Below, in pieces: positions 1 to 9,095 of a stretch of 21,209 nt of DNA (its first letter is position 1; every line of letters starts with the position of its first letter). The notes under the pieces were generated by a model. The model worked only from the letters and a program-made list of their open reading frames with translations. It did not search any database and was not told where the DNA came from. Source of the stretch: Bacillota bacterium (GTDB lineage: Bacteria > Bacillota_A > Clostridia > Lachnospirales > Lachnospiraceae); the NCBI GenBank assembly GCA_023443925.1, contig JAEZSL010000423.1, forward strand, positions 1 through 21,209, written 5' to 3'. A program made the position numbers and the translations under genes.

Positions 1-619
1 ATATGGATTCCTCATAATGTCCGCTAATGTAAGTCAGAACCTTTTTTAACTTACCGACAGAGGATTTTAAATAATATTTATCCGTAAGGAGCAGGTTGTT
101 CGATGTTAGCAGGTATATCATAAGCATGATCTGAGCTTTTATAGCCAGCTCATATCCCGGTAGCCTGGCATCATGAATTTGCTGCATCGTATTGATGTAA
201 GCCGTCAGAAGAGTATTCAGGGAATTCTGCATATCAATAATTACCGGGAAATATATTTTATTTGCCATAAGGGGAAGCAGGGTATTTAGAGTGCTTTCAT
301 CGGAGATATAGGAAAGTACCATTTTTAAGTCAAATATGATATTCCTGTATACAAAGGGTTGCCCTTGTAATTGCTCCATGGAATGCAAAATACCCGGTGA
401 TATAAATGCAATGGTACCCGCTGTTACGACATATGGTTTTAAATTTACGGTAATCACCCCTTTGCCTTCACTTACATGAATCAGTTCTACCTCCCCATGG
501 TAATGCAGTGGAAATTGAGAAAAAGTTTCCGGCATCCGTACCTTATATATAGTGAAAGGATATGTGCTGTTGCCATGGCTTTTTTTCTCTTTGTAAATAG
601 CATAATTATTAATCTCCAT
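1..619 (-). CDS. AraC-family transcriptional regulator, 3' part missing
   Basis: The visible 206 residues begin MEINNYAIYK. They form an AraC-type cupin sensor domain (about residues 20-100, with HYHGEVELIHV and a later SPGILHSME stretch) followed by a helical linker. The last residues, KLKKVLTYISGHYEES, look like the first helix of the AraC HTH domain, so the DNA-binding part lies beyond the left edge. The start is ATG at 617-619, preceded by a G-rich ribosome binding site (GGGGGGATCTT). The gene is divergent from the alpha-amylase, which suggests that it senses a sugar-related signal and controls that gene or carbohydrate use more widely. That role is inference from position; the ligand cannot be read from sequence. 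Confidence 0.85.
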   Translation of the reverse strand, partial: MEINNYAIYKEKKSHGNSTYPFTIYKVRMPETFSQFPLHYHGEVELIHVSEGKGVITVNLKPYVVTAGTIAFISPGILHSMEQLQGQPFVYRNIIFDLKMVLSYISDESTLNTLLPLMANKIYFPVIIDMQNSLNTLLTAYINTMQQIHDARLPGYELAIKAQIMLMIYLLTSNNLLLTDKYYLKSSVGKLKKVLTYISGHYEESI

Positions 620-697
620 AAGATCCCCCCATCTATGCAGTAAAGTTCCTTCAAATCTAAAGTTTTCGCAGCTGTTTCTATTCTTCCAAATGATAGT

Positions 698-727
698 ATT
701 GTACAAATAATTCATAGGATATTGCAA
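698..727 (-). promoter_or_regulatory. Putative sigma-A promoter for the AraC-family gene
   Basis: Reading leftward, TTGCAA (722-727) and TACAAT (698-703) are separated by 18 bp. This would give a leader of roughly 70 bases before the AraC-family start codon. Assigned from consensus match only. Confidence 0.4.
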
Positions 728-744
728 GAATTTTCAGTATAAAA

Positions 745-753
745 TGATATAAT
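745..753 (+). promoter_or_regulatory. Putative extended -10 promoter for the amylase gene
   Basis: TGATATAAT at 745-753 fits an extended -10 element (TG-n-TATAAT). No good -35 sits at 17 bp; the palindromic TTGCAA at 722-727 is 20 bp away and is shared with the divergent AraC-gene promoter. The resulting leader would be long, about 225 bases. No clear CcpA cre site was seen between 620 and 986. Confidence 0.35.
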
Positions 754-986
754 TATATTAATCTATATATCAAAACCAGTCAATATAAACAAAAAATAAT
801 GATAAGACAAACTTTTTCATTGTTTTATTCTATCGGTTGTATAGCCTGTGGGATATAGTCGGTAAAATGTTAAGCATCAACAGGCTGTCAATAAATAAAA
901 GGGCTGATTCACAAGGCATATATTCAGGTCAGGGTCAATCTATGCCAGAAGATACAGCCTCTAAAAAGACAGGAGGTATAAAAAGA

Positions 987-3536
987 ATGAAGAAAGGTTT
1001 CTGGAAGAAGCTGACTGGCTACGTGCTGCTGATTGTAATCTTGGTAACAGGACTGATAACACCTGGCACATTACAAAAGATGCGGGCAGAAACAGTATCC
1101 TCGGTTACGGTGCATTATAAAGGAATTTATACCGCACCAAATATCTATTATTGGAATTTGAACGGGGAAAACAACACGCCGGTTGCATGGCCAGGAGTAC
1201 AAATGAAGTCAGAAAGCGATAATTGGTTTGGTTACACCTTCAGCAATACGCAAAGCGTTAATCTGATCATCAACCAGAATGGCTCACAGACAGCAGACTT
1301 ATACAGGACTTCCGGTGAATGGTGGTATAAGAACAACCAGTGGTACCAGTATAATCCGGATAGTACATCGGAGTCCGTTACGGTACATTTTAAAAGTCCC
1401 TGGGACGGAGCAAAGATATATTATTGGAATATCCAGCCCTCCGGCAATACAATAACCTGGCCGGGAACGGATATGACGCTCGAGGGAAATGGTTGGTACA
1501 AATATACTTTTTCCAATGCTTCACTGGTTCATTTGATATTTAATTATAACGGGAAGCAGACAGCCGATTTATCCCGGACAGCCGGTGAATGGTGGTATAA
1601 GGATAATCAATGGTACGAGAAGAACCCGGAAGCGACCGTTACGCCAACGCCTACCGTTACGCCGACACCAACCCTTACACCTACAATAACCCCAACCATT
1701 ACACCAACACCGGAAAAAGGAATTGATTTCAGGGATGAAACTATTTATTTTGTTATGATAACCCGGTTCTATGATGGGGATTCCAGTAATAATGTGCATT
1801 GCTGGGATGAAGTGGCAGCCATGAAGAACAGTAACGATGCAGCCTGGAGAGGTGATTTTAAAGGCCTTATTGAAAAACTTGACTACATAAAGGCTCTTGG
1901 ATTTTCAGCAATCTGGATTACTCCGGTCGTGAAAAATATGAGCGGCTATGATTATCACGGTTACCATGCCGTTAATTTCAATGAGATCGACCCAAGATAT
2001 GAATCAGACGGTGTAACCTATCAGGATTTAATTAATGCGGCACATGAGAAGGGGTTAAAAATTATTCAGGATATGGTATTGAATCACACGGGAAATTTTG
2101 GGGAGGAAAATCTGTATCCGCTGTTTACAAAAGATGAAACACAGGAAGATACTGCTGATGCAATTATCAGAATTGATGAAGGAAAACTTCCCGCTAATTA
2201 TGAGACCTTAACTCCAGCGCAGCAATATCAGGCCAGAATAAACGCTATGAAAGAAGATTCCCTGGATACAGAAAATATCTATCATCACGAAAAAAGCTTA
2301 AGCTGGGAAGGCTATACGGTCCAGACCGGCCAGATAGCAGGGGATTGTGTGGATTTAAACACAGAGAATCCAGCCGTATCCGACTATTTAATAAATGCCT
2401 ACAACCGCTACATAACTATGGGCGTCGATGCCTTCCGGGTGGATACGGTTAAACACATATCCAGACTAACTTTCAATAAAGAATTTATCCCGGCTTTTAA
2501 AGCGGCAGGAGGCGAAGATTTCTTTGTGTTCGGAGAAGTAGCCACCAGGTACCGGCAGGTATGGAATAGCAATATTCCTGCAATTTCCACACCCTTTTAC
2601 ACCTGGGCAGAAACCTCAGCCTACCCTTGGAGCGATACTGTTACAAATATGAATAGTGTTTTTCAGCACTGGAATGATAACCAGAATGTGAGTACCCAGC
2701 CTGTCAGCAGAAATCATTTGTTGAACGGCAATACTTATCACACACCGGATAAAAGTATATCTTCCGGACTGGGTGTAATAGATTTTCCCATGCATTGGAA
2801 CTTTAACAATGCCAGGGATGCATTCCGTGTGGGTGTAGATGGGGACCAATATTACAGTGATGCTACCTGGAATGTAACCTATGTGGATTCCCATGATTAT
2901 GCACCGGATGGCGCGCCGGAAAACCAAAGGTTTGCAGGCTCCCAGGATACCTGGGCAGAAAATCTGAACCTTATGTATACTTTCCGGGGAATTCCTAGTA
3001 TTTATTACGGAAGTGAAATAGAATTCATGAAAGGCGCAGTGATAGATGCCGGTCCAACAAAACCTTTAAGTGAGACAGGCAGGGCTTATTTCGGGGACAA
3101 TATCGAAGGCTCTGTAACTGTGACGGATTATGGCGAATATACAAATGCAACAGGGACAATGGCAGCAACCTTAAATCATCCCCTTTCCCTGCATATCCAG
3201 AGATTGAATAAAATCAGGCGTAACATCCCAGCACTTAGAAAAGGGCAGTATTCGACGGAAGGTGTTTCGGGAGAGATGGCTTTTAAGAGACGTTATACTG
3301 ATACGAGCACCGGGGTGGATAGCTTTGTTCTGGTATCCATTACAGACGGTGCAACGTTCTCGGGAATCCCTAATGGTACCTATAAGGATGCAATTACAGG
3401 AGATGTAAAGGTTATAACAGATGGCAAATTAACCATACCCAGATCAGGAAAAGGCAATATGAGAATTTATGTCCTGGATCTGCCAGGTAATCCGGCACCG
3501 GGAAAAGTAGGTAATAATGGAACATATTTAAAATAA
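987..3536 (+). CDS. Secreted alpha-amylase, GH13, with two N-terminal CBM26-like starch-binding modules
   Basis: This predicted extracellular enzyme of 849 residues hydrolyses alpha-1,4-glucans. A signal peptide (MKKGFWKK, then a hydrophobic stretch, to about residue 37) is followed by two similar CBM26-like modules (about 40-124 and 131-212; both carry IYYWN, a WPG motif and QTADL). A Thr/Pro linker (216-243) precedes the GH13 barrel from about 246. The GH13 signatures are intact: DMVLNH (region I, D362), GVDAFRVDTVKH (nucleophile D486), FVFGEVA (acid/base E517) and YVDSHD (stabiliser D637). A beta-sandwich C-terminal domain follows. I chose ATG 987 because AGGAGG lies at 971-976 and the signal peptide starts there; the frame is open upstream to a TTG at 837, but that start has no ribosome binding site. 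The exact GH13 subfamily and product profile are not determined. Confidence 0.93.
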   Translation: MKKGFWKKLTGYVLLIVILVTGLITPGTLQKMRAETVSSVTVHYKGIYTAPNIYYWNLNGENNTPVAWPGVQMKSESDNWFGYTFSNTQSVNLIINQNGSQTADLYRTSGEWWYKNNQWYQYNPDSTSESVTVHFKSPWDGAKIYYWNIQPSGNTITWPGTDMTLEGNGWYKYTFSNASLVHLIFNYNGKQTADLSRTAGEWWYKDNQWYEKNPEATVTPTPTVTPTPTLTPTITPTITPTPEKGIDFRDETIYFVMITRFYDGDSSNNVHCWDEVAAMKNSNDAAWRGDFKGLIEKLDYIKALGFSAIWITPVVKNMSGYDYHGYHAVNFNEIDPRYESDGVTYQDLINAAHEKGLKIIQDMVLNHTGNFGEENLYPLFTKDETQEDTADAIIRIDEGKLPANYETLTPAQQYQARINAMKEDSLDTENIYHHEKSLSWEGYTVQTGQIAGDCVDLNTENPAVSDYLINAYNRYITMGVDAFRVDTVKHISRLTFNKEFIPAFKAAGGEDFFVFGEVATRYRQVWNSNIPAISTPFYTWAETSAYPWSDTVTNMNSVFQHWNDNQNVSTQPVSRNHLLNGNTYHTPDKSISSGLGVIDFPMHWNFNNARDAFRVGVDGDQYYSDATWNVTYVDSHDYAPDGAPENQRFAGSQDTWAENLNLMYTFRGIPSIYYGSEIEFMKGAVIDAGPTKPLSETGRAYFGDNIEGSVTVTDYGEYTNATGTMAATLNHPLSLHIQRLNKIRRNIPALRKGQYSTEGVSGEMAFKRRYTDTSTGVDSFVLVSITDGATFSGIPNGTYKDAITGDVKVITDGKLTIPRSGKGNMRIYVLDLPGNPAPGKVGNNGTYLK

Positions 3537-3565
3537 TATAAGCTTTAATTGAGTAAGGTTTGGTT

Positions 3566-3611
3566 AAAAAATCAGGGATTGCCTAAATTTAGAGGTAAGC
3601 CCTGATTTTTT
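3566..3611. terminator. Bidirectional intrinsic terminator between amylase and glycosyltransferase genes
   Basis: An 18-bp stem (3566-3583 with 3594-3611, two mismatches, 10-base loop) is flanked by an A6 run on the left and a T6 run on the right. It can therefore end transcription of the amylase gene rightward and of the GT2/YfhO pair leftward. The right-arm sequence GTAAGCCCTGATTT recurs at 3628-3641. Confidence 0.85.
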
Positions 3612-3679
3612 CATAATTATCATCTTTGTAAGCCCTGATTTGACAGTGCCGTAGCCAAAATTTTATATAAAACGGTAAT

Positions 3680-4606
3680 CTACCCCTGTTCTTTCACAAT
3701 ATAAATTGGACGATTCTTAACCTCCAGGTAGGTTTTGGCTACGTATTGACCTAATACCCCCATGCAGAATAGTTGGAATCCACTGAGAAACAGTATGATA
3801 CAAGCAGTGGATGACCAACCGTAGGCGGATTTTACACCTGCAAAATGCCGGATTAAAACGACTATTATACCGATAAAAGCAACGAGACACAGAAAAAGTC
3901 CGGAAAAGGATGCAATTCCCAGGGGTATGGTAGAAAACGCGACAATTCCGTCAAAAGAATAAAACAGCAGTTTTCGAAAGGACCATTTGGTTTCACCTGC
4001 CGCACGCTCTACATTCTCATAATCCAGCCATTTGGTTTTAAAACCCACCCATCCGAAGATTCCTTTGGAGAATCGATTGTACTCTCTCATATTAACAATG
4101 GCGTCCACCATCTGCCTTTTCATAAGCCTGAAATCTCTGGCACCGTCAACAACGTCTGCCTTGGAGATGTGACTCATAAGATGATAAAACCGTCTGGCAA
4201 AAAAGGAGCGAAGCTTCGGCTCCCCCTTCCTTGTTACTCTTCTGGCAGCTACCGAGTCGTAATCCTCTTTTTGCAGACACTCATACATTTTAGCAAGCAG
4301 ATGAGGCGGGTCCTGAAGATCCGCATCCATAATCACTGCATAATTACCGGTACTGTTTTCCAAACCGGCAAAAATAGCAGCTTCTTTTCCAAAATTCTTA
4401 GAAAATGATATATACCTTATTCTGTTATCTTTCTCTTTTAAAGCTTTTATAAGCTGTAAGGTTTTATCCTTTGAACCGTCATCAATAAATATAATTTCAA
4501 ATTCTGTTGTAATCATCCTCTTCATGACAAGTTTCATTTCCGTATAAAACAAGTGCATTACTTTCTCTTCATTAAAACAAGGTACAATAACTGATATTCT
4601 GTCCAA
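3680..4606 (-). CDS. GT2 family glycosyltransferase, polyprenyl-phosphate sugar synthase type
   Basis: This 308-residue membrane-anchored GT-A enzyme is of the DPM1/CsbB/GtrB type. IDDGSKDKT (about 41-49) belongs to the nucleotide-sugar site, and MDADLQDPP (93-101) carries the DxD metal-binding motif. RFSKGIFGWVG lies near 178-188. Two membrane helices follow, at about 224-252 and 265-290. Such enzymes transfer a sugar from a nucleotide donor to undecaprenyl phosphate on the cytoplasmic face. The start is a TTG (4604-4606) behind AGGAGAGG. It lies 59 bases downstream of the YfhO-family gene on the same strand, so the two are probably co-transcribed. In Bacillus and Listeria, CsbB-type GT2 enzymes and YfhO proteins cooperate in glycosylating lipoteichoic acid; that role is inferred here from the pairing. 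Confidence 0.88.
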   Translation of the reverse strand: MDRISVIVPCFNEEKVMHLFYTEMKLVMKRMITTEFEIIFIDDGSKDKTLQLIKALKEKDNRIRYISFSKNFGKEAAIFAGLENSTGNYAVIMDADLQDPPHLLAKMYECLQKEDYDSVAARRVTRKGEPKLRSFFARRFYHLMSHISKADVVDGARDFRLMKRQMVDAIVNMREYNRFSKGIFGWVGFKTKWLDYENVERAAGETKWSFRKLLFYSFDGIVAFSTIPLGIASFSGLFLCLVAFIGIIVVLIRHFAGVKSAYGWSSTACIILFLSGFQLFCMGVLGQYVAKTYLEVKNRPIYIVKEQG

Positions 4607-4665
4607 ACTCTTCCTCTCCTTAAATCAAGAAATGAGAACCAAAATAATTTATCCTAATAACAATG

Positions 4666-7362
4666 TTATCCCTTATTTGTTTTTTTAATCCTGTAATAGA
4701 GCACGAAGCAAAGAAACAGAAATACTCCCACAGCCGACACCACCATTCCGGTTTTAAGAAAAGGAGTCTCATAGTATAAGTCAATTTCGTGTTCTCCGGC
4801 TTTTACCGGTAATGCCATGTACATCACATTTGCGGGAACCAGCTCGGTCTTTTCTCCGTTTACATATGCCTTCCAACCTTTGCTGTAGGGTATCGACAGA
4901 CATAATAAGCTATCCTCACTACTGTTATACACTCCGGTAATCCGGTTGTTGGTGACCTGTATATTCTCCAGTACAGTTTTATCACTCGCTTTTATCTGTT
5001 CTTCATATTCAGCCATTGGCATTGTATAAACCTGTATATCACTTAAATGAAATATGCCGGGTTTGGTAAAAATTATTTCACACGATTTCATTGGGGTACT
5101 CTGATAGCCGAGATTTATAATATAATCCTCTTTGCCAAAGTATGCATTGTTCCTGTCAGACCTGGAATAGACAGTTTTAATAATTTCATTTTCGCCTTTT
5201 ACCCGAAGATTCATGGCATAATATTTTGTATTATTTATATTAAAATTCTCAAGCCGGAGATATGTTTCAGAATTCTCCATTCCCTGAAAATAAACAGTAA
5301 TTTTTGTACCGGCTTTTGATACGTTGATATAATCTACCTTACGAGTGATTCCTTTGCCATACCGTATGGTTACAGGCAGTACTTCCGACTTAAATCCGGC
5401 GGGGGAAGGATTACCGCCTTCATACGCATCCTTTTGGAGCATTAAAATTGAATCCTCCGGTTCTTCCAAAACGGCTGCTCTGAGCATAATCTCCTGCTTT
5501 TGCAGCGGATTCAAGGTTTCATAAACCTCCCTGGATACATAACTCTGATACCCATAACCCAAAGGCAGTGAAAGCTGGTTTTCATACAAATAGTAGGTTT
5601 TGCTTTCTGTACTTTCTTCTTTTATTAATTGGTATCCATAGGGAACCATCTCTTTAGCAGAAGTAACCAGATATTTAACACCTGCCAGTGTACTAAGACC
5701 AGTCCGGTAGTCCAAATTATCAAAACGGTAGGATGCTTTCTGACTTACTAATTCCAGTCCCGCCATATATTCTGAAAGCCTCTTATCCATTATACTAAAA
5801 TAACCACTGACATCCCGAAAGCCAAGAAGCATACCTTCATTATACTGTTTATCACCGTATACCTCCACCCGGTAAAAGGAACTGTCCGATATATTGTCTA
5901 TCATACTGACTGCCGAGTTCCCAATTGTCTTTTCAACCTTTCCCGAATCAATAAATTCACCTGTATAGTTACCAAATCGCCCAGAATTGGTCAGATAACC
6001 ATTGAGCCCCAAATTAATAAATACCAGTGCAAATATCACTGTTCTCTGCAGATAAACATTCTTTGTAAACCGGTTAAAAATAAGGATGCTGGCAATTGTT
6101 AAACCCAGCATAAGGAAAGCATATAAAATATATATACTGGGGTTAAAAAATCCCAAAACACCATATAAAACGGTTCCTGCCGCCAGCAGCAGCTTATCTG
6201 TTCTACTTAAGTGGAACAGGTCTTCATAAACCGAAGTAAATAAAAATGCAAGCATAAAGCTGTACCCAAACTCCCAGCGGTTACTTACATAGGAAAATCC
6301 ACTCATAAAATATCCGATATAAGGAATCAGCAGACTAACGGTACCAATCAGAAAAACCACCCTCAACCGCCGGTATTTGCTGTTTCGAAAGGCTACCAGG
6401 ACTGCAGCCGGAACGATGGCTGCAAAGGTACAAAGAGTCCAGAAGCCAGGCGTTATAGTAGGGGCGATAAAGGAATTAGCAAACGTAACATAATATCCCG
6501 GAGTATAAAAAAGCAGATTAACATCATATCCTGCGTCAAACCTGCCGTTAATAAAAAATGCCGCAAGTACGGGAAATAAAATCACAGCAGACATGATAAT
6601 CCCCAGAAGATAAAATAAACTGGTTCGGAATGCGGTTTTTAGAAATAATATCCACACGGGATCGTGACTGTTTTTATCATATGTGTAATAAAACCTGTAA
6701 ACTGCATATATAAAAATGATTATTGTCATCATATAGAAGAAATAAAAATTACTTACAGCACTAATGAACGTCATCAGTATAAACAAATATGGTCTTTTCT
6801 TTTGTAATATGAGTTCAATTCCAAGAAAAAGCAGAGGCAGATAGATAAGCGGATTGGTGAAATAGGGGTGCCTTGTCCCGGCATAAAAAACATATCCGCA
6901 AAATACATAGATAAAAGCCCCCAGTACAGAAGGGTAACTGCTTTGCTTTCTATAGATACAATACGACAGATAACTGATGCCAGACAAATAAAGCCTGAGT
7001 ATAATTAAGAAACGGTATAATCCTTCGTAATTTCCTTCTTTGCCGAATACCGAAAGCAAAGCCAACGGATCACCTATGGCATAATAATTAAGTGTTGTCA
7101 GGGTATCAAAACCCATCCCTATATTAAAATCCACCAAGGGTACACCCTTACCGGCAAGTAGATTTTTAAGAAACCTGCCGTAATATACCAATGCAGGATA
7201 ATGCTGGTTTATACCGTCAAAGTTCCATATAAATGATTTGCCATTTGAAGCAAAGGGATAATATACAATAAACTGAAGTAAGAGAAAACCGACTGTGAAG
7301 GGAATCATATAATAGCTTAGAATATGCTTCATTTTATCTTTCTTATTTGATTCATATAACAT
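4666..7362 (-). CDS. YfhO family multi-spanning membrane protein, probable envelope glycosyltransferase
   Basis: The product is an 898-residue YfhO-family protein. Many hydrophobic helices fill roughly the first 470 residues, an extracytoplasmic beta-rich part follows, and one last helix sits near the C-terminus before a basic tail (YYRIKKTNKG). The typical late motif before the final helix, YSKGWKAYVNGEKTELVPAN, is present. YfhO proteins are GT-C-like and are thought to move sugars from a polyprenyl-phosphate carrier onto teichoic acid. ATG 7360-7362 is chosen because AAAGGAGG precedes it at good spacing; the frame is open further upstream to 7431 without a comparable site. A TATAAT (7394-7399, leftward) could be the -10 element. 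The GT2 gene downstream would supply the lipid-linked sugar. No GtcA-like flippase is adjacent. Confidence 0.88.
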   Translation of the reverse strand: MLYESNKKDKMKHILSYYMIPFTVGFLLLQFIVYYPFASNGKSFIWNFDGINQHYPALVYYGRFLKNLLAGKGVPLVDFNIGMGFDTLTTLNYYAIGDPLALLSVFGKEGNYEGLYRFLIILRLYLSGISYLSYCIYRKQSSYPSVLGAFIYVFCGYVFYAGTRHPYFTNPLIYLPLLFLGIELILQKKRPYLFILMTFISAVSNFYFFYMMTIIIFIYAVYRFYYTYDKNSHDPVWILFLKTAFRTSLFYLLGIIMSAVILFPVLAAFFINGRFDAGYDVNLLFYTPGYYVTFANSFIAPTITPGFWTLCTFAAIVPAAVLVAFRNSKYRRLRVVFLIGTVSLLIPYIGYFMSGFSYVSNRWEFGYSFMLAFLFTSVYEDLFHLSRTDKLLLAAGTVLYGVLGFFNPSIYILYAFLMLGLTIASILIFNRFTKNVYLQRTVIFALVFINLGLNGYLTNSGRFGNYTGEFIDSGKVEKTIGNSAVSMIDNISDSSFYRVEVYGDKQYNEGMLLGFRDVSGYFSIMDKRLSEYMAGLELVSQKASYRFDNLDYRTGLSTLAGVKYLVTSAKEMVPYGYQLIKEESTESKTYYLYENQLSLPLGYGYQSYVSREVYETLNPLQKQEIMLRAAVLEEPEDSILMLQKDAYEGGNPSPAGFKSEVLPVTIRYGKGITRKVDYINVSKAGTKITVYFQGMENSETYLRLENFNINNTKYYAMNLRVKGENEIIKTVYSRSDRNNAYFGKEDYIINLGYQSTPMKSCEIIFTKPGIFHLSDIQVYTMPMAEYEEQIKASDKTVLENIQVTNNRITGVYNSSEDSLLCLSIPYSKGWKAYVNGEKTELVPANVMYMALPVKAGEHEIDLYYETPFLKTGMVVSAVGVFLFLCFVLYYRIKKTNKG

Positions 7363-7501
7363 TTTAGATTCTCCTCCTTTAGTATTCCTGTGTATTATAA
7401 CCATAAGGTATGAAATATAACCCAAGACCATTGGAGAGTCAGATTTAGTAATGCATTAGTTTAGTTCTAAATTGTATAGGGGGCAGGTAGATGAAACTAT
7501 G

Positions 7502-7553
7502 TAAAAAGAGCAAGACACTCTACAACATAAACTTTGACGTAAAGTGCCTTGCT
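7502..7553 (-). terminator. Intrinsic terminator downstream of the uracil-DNA glycosylase-family gene
   Basis: A 15-bp stem (7509-7523 with 7539-7553, two G-U type positions) has a 15-base loop. It is followed leftward by a T5 run (7502-7507 read on the minus strand). It ends leftward transcription from the 7749-8327 gene before the YfhO gene. It lacks a T-run in the plus direction. Confidence 0.75.
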
Positions 7554-7748
7554 TAATCTGCTATTATAGGTCTAGACTCTAAATCTATGCCATTTGCTTC
7601 TATTACTTTTTTCTAACATAATTTTTCTGAACCGCTTTACAAGATTGAATACGACCTTTGGAGGTTTAAAGGATCAGTGTCTGTTTCTGACGTATCTGGA
7701 ATGCAGGGGATTTGGTATAGCTTCCTTGGTAAAAATAATTATGATTCC

Positions 7749-8327
7749 CTATAAGTTCATATCCACAATTTCTTTTAGAACAGGTAAAACATCATGTTCA
7801 AACCATGGATTTTGCTTCAGCCAGCCAAGATTTAAAGGTGACGGATGAACCAATGGAAAATATTCCGGCAGATATTTCTGAAAATTTCTCACTGTTTCAG
7901 TTAAACTTTTCTCGCGCCTTTTATCAAGATAATATTTCTGGTCATAGCTACCGATTAGAATTATGCTTTCAATATTTGGCATCTCATCCAGTAAACGTGG
8001 ATGCCATTTTTCTGCAAAGCCTTTTCTAGGTGGGGCGTCACCGGTTTTTGCTTTTCCTGGATAATAGAAATCCATAGGCAAATGAGCGATGCGATTCGTA
8101 CTATAAAATATCTCGCGAGATACTCCCATCCACTCTCTTAATCGGTCACCACTTAAATCATTCCAAAACAACCCCGTTGCTTCTGCTTTACGTCCCGGTG
8201 CCTGTCCAACTATGACAATGCGAGCATCTACAGAAGCTTTAAATAATGGTGGGATTTCCAGTTTTGTATAGGATTCATTCATTGGGTCAGCCATAATTTC
8301 TTGTTTAATTTTTTCAAATATCATCAT
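7749..8327 (-). CDS. Uracil-DNA glycosylase family protein
   Basis: This 192-residue cytoplasmic protein belongs to the uracil-DNA glycosylase superfamily. IVIVGQAPG (37-45) is the water-activating/uracil-pocket motif A region, and HPSPLNLGWLKQNPWF (161-176) is the DNA-intercalation motif B with the conserved HPSP. The stretch GLFWNDLSGDRLREWMGV after motif A matches the usual layout of the small COG1573-like members. The predicted activity is excision of uracil or a related base from DNA. Activity and substrate of this subgroup are not certain, since motif A has Gln where family-4 enzymes usually have Glu. The start is one of two adjacent ATGs (8322-8327) behind GGAAGTG. It is a separate unit with its own downstream terminator. 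Confidence 0.8.
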   Translation of the reverse strand: MMIFEKIKQEIMADPMNESYTKLEIPPLFKASVDARIVIVGQAPGRKAEATGLFWNDLSGDRLREWMGVSREIFYSTNRIAHLPMDFYYPGKAKTGDAPPRKGFAEKWHPRLLDEMPNIESIILIGSYDQKYYLDKRREKSLTETVRNFQKYLPEYFPLVHPSPLNLGWLKQNPWFEHDVLPVLKEIVDMNL

Positions 8328-8402
8328 ATTTCACTTCCATTATATTTTGATAATAAAATAATCAAAATCCCTTAAATTATTAATCGGAGGAAATGTATAA
8401 CT

Positions 8403-8690
8403 TTATTTCTTTCGACCGATATTCCTATGAGCAATATCAAAAGTGATTGAAGCAATAAGAGAACTTGCGCAAGCAACTAGCAATAAGATTCCCATTACAA
8501 ATCTGCCCAATGACTCAAAGCTCTCGTTTGTTACACTGTACATGGTAATAAAATTGTATATCATAAAAGGAAATAATACAATTGCCGGTATATATTTCAC
8601 ATATCTTATTTTCTTAAACAATAGATTTAATATGAAAGTTATTATAATCGCTGTTATGGATATTAAAATCAATATGATGCCAAAATTCAT
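8403..8690 (-). CDS. Small three-helix membrane protein, function unknown
   Basis: I do not recognise the family of this 95-residue protein. It shows three hydrophobic segments: about 2-25, 34-53 and 62-86. Basic residues lie between the first and second (KKIRYVK) and at the end (HRNIGRKK), consistent with a small cytoplasmic-membrane protein. ATG 8688-8690 is preceded by AAAGGGGAA. It lies 75 bases upstream of the uracil-DNA-glycosylase-family gene on the same strand, so co-transcription is possible, but no functional link is visible. Confidence 0.65.
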   Translation of the reverse strand: MNFGIILILISITAIIITFILNLLFKKIRYVKYIPAIVLFPFMIYNFITMYSVTNESFESLGRFVMGILLLVACASSLIASITFDIAHRNIGRKK

Positions 8691-8984
8691 AAAAATTCCC
8701 CTTTCTTTATTCGTTTATGATTAGACGAATGAAATAACCGATATGTTCCATAACGCTACTTCTGCCACCATTCCTTCTTTCTCTCTTTCCAAGCATCAAC
8801 ATATTTTCAAGTTTCTATACCGTCTACTCAAGCTTGGCAAAATTCCTCATTTTCCAGTATCGGGACCTCCGCTCTCATTAATCTGCGGAAATCCCAATCC
8901 ATAGAAACCCTTTATTTCAAGCTTTTTCCGTCCTCTCTATTTCGCCACCCTTGACATCTACTGTCTCCACATACCTTGAACGGT
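8691..8984. other. Intergenic stretch without a supportable gene
   Basis: The segment contains an open plus-strand frame of 53 codons (8743-8904) without a ribosome binding site and without family resemblance. Base composition is pyrimidine-rich on the plus strand and differs from neighbouring spacers, so it may be old decayed coding or mobile-element DNA. Nothing can be named. Confidence 0.4.
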
Positions 8985-9025
8985 CAAAAAAGATGCCGCT
9001 TAAACCCGGTAGGGTCTAAGCGGCA
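8985..9025 (-). terminator. Intrinsic terminator downstream of the GH43 gene
   Basis: A 14-bp stem (8994-9007 with 9012-9025, one mismatch, GGTA loop) is followed leftward by a T6 run. It is oriented to stop transcription coming from the GH43 gene, which ends at 9096. Confidence 0.85.
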
Positions 9026-9095
9026 GGTTAATATTATGCAATTTTTATTAACAGTTCTTTTTCATTGTCAGTTAACTATATGTCATCTCAAATGC

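Noticed and set aside
837..986. Upstream extension of the amylase frame to a TTG start
   Set aside because: There is no ribosome binding site at the TTG. The extension would put 50 polar residues before a clear signal peptide, while ATG 987 has AGGAGG at the right distance.
1633..1720. Tandem ACNCCNAC-like repeat in the amylase gene
   Set aside because: It encodes the Thr/Pro linker between binding modules and catalytic domain, a usual feature of secreted glycosidases.
7554..7748. Short leftward open frames after the uracil-DNA-glycosylase-family gene, e.g. one ending RFRKIMLEKSNRSKWHRFRV, suggestive of a transposase tail
   Set aside because: Each is under 35 codons, all three frames are broken by stops, and no family motif could be recognised.
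8743..8904. 53-codon plus-strand frame between the small membrane protein and GH43 genes
   Set aside because: It has no ribosome binding site, a low-complexity hydrophobic/Pro composition and no family resemblance.
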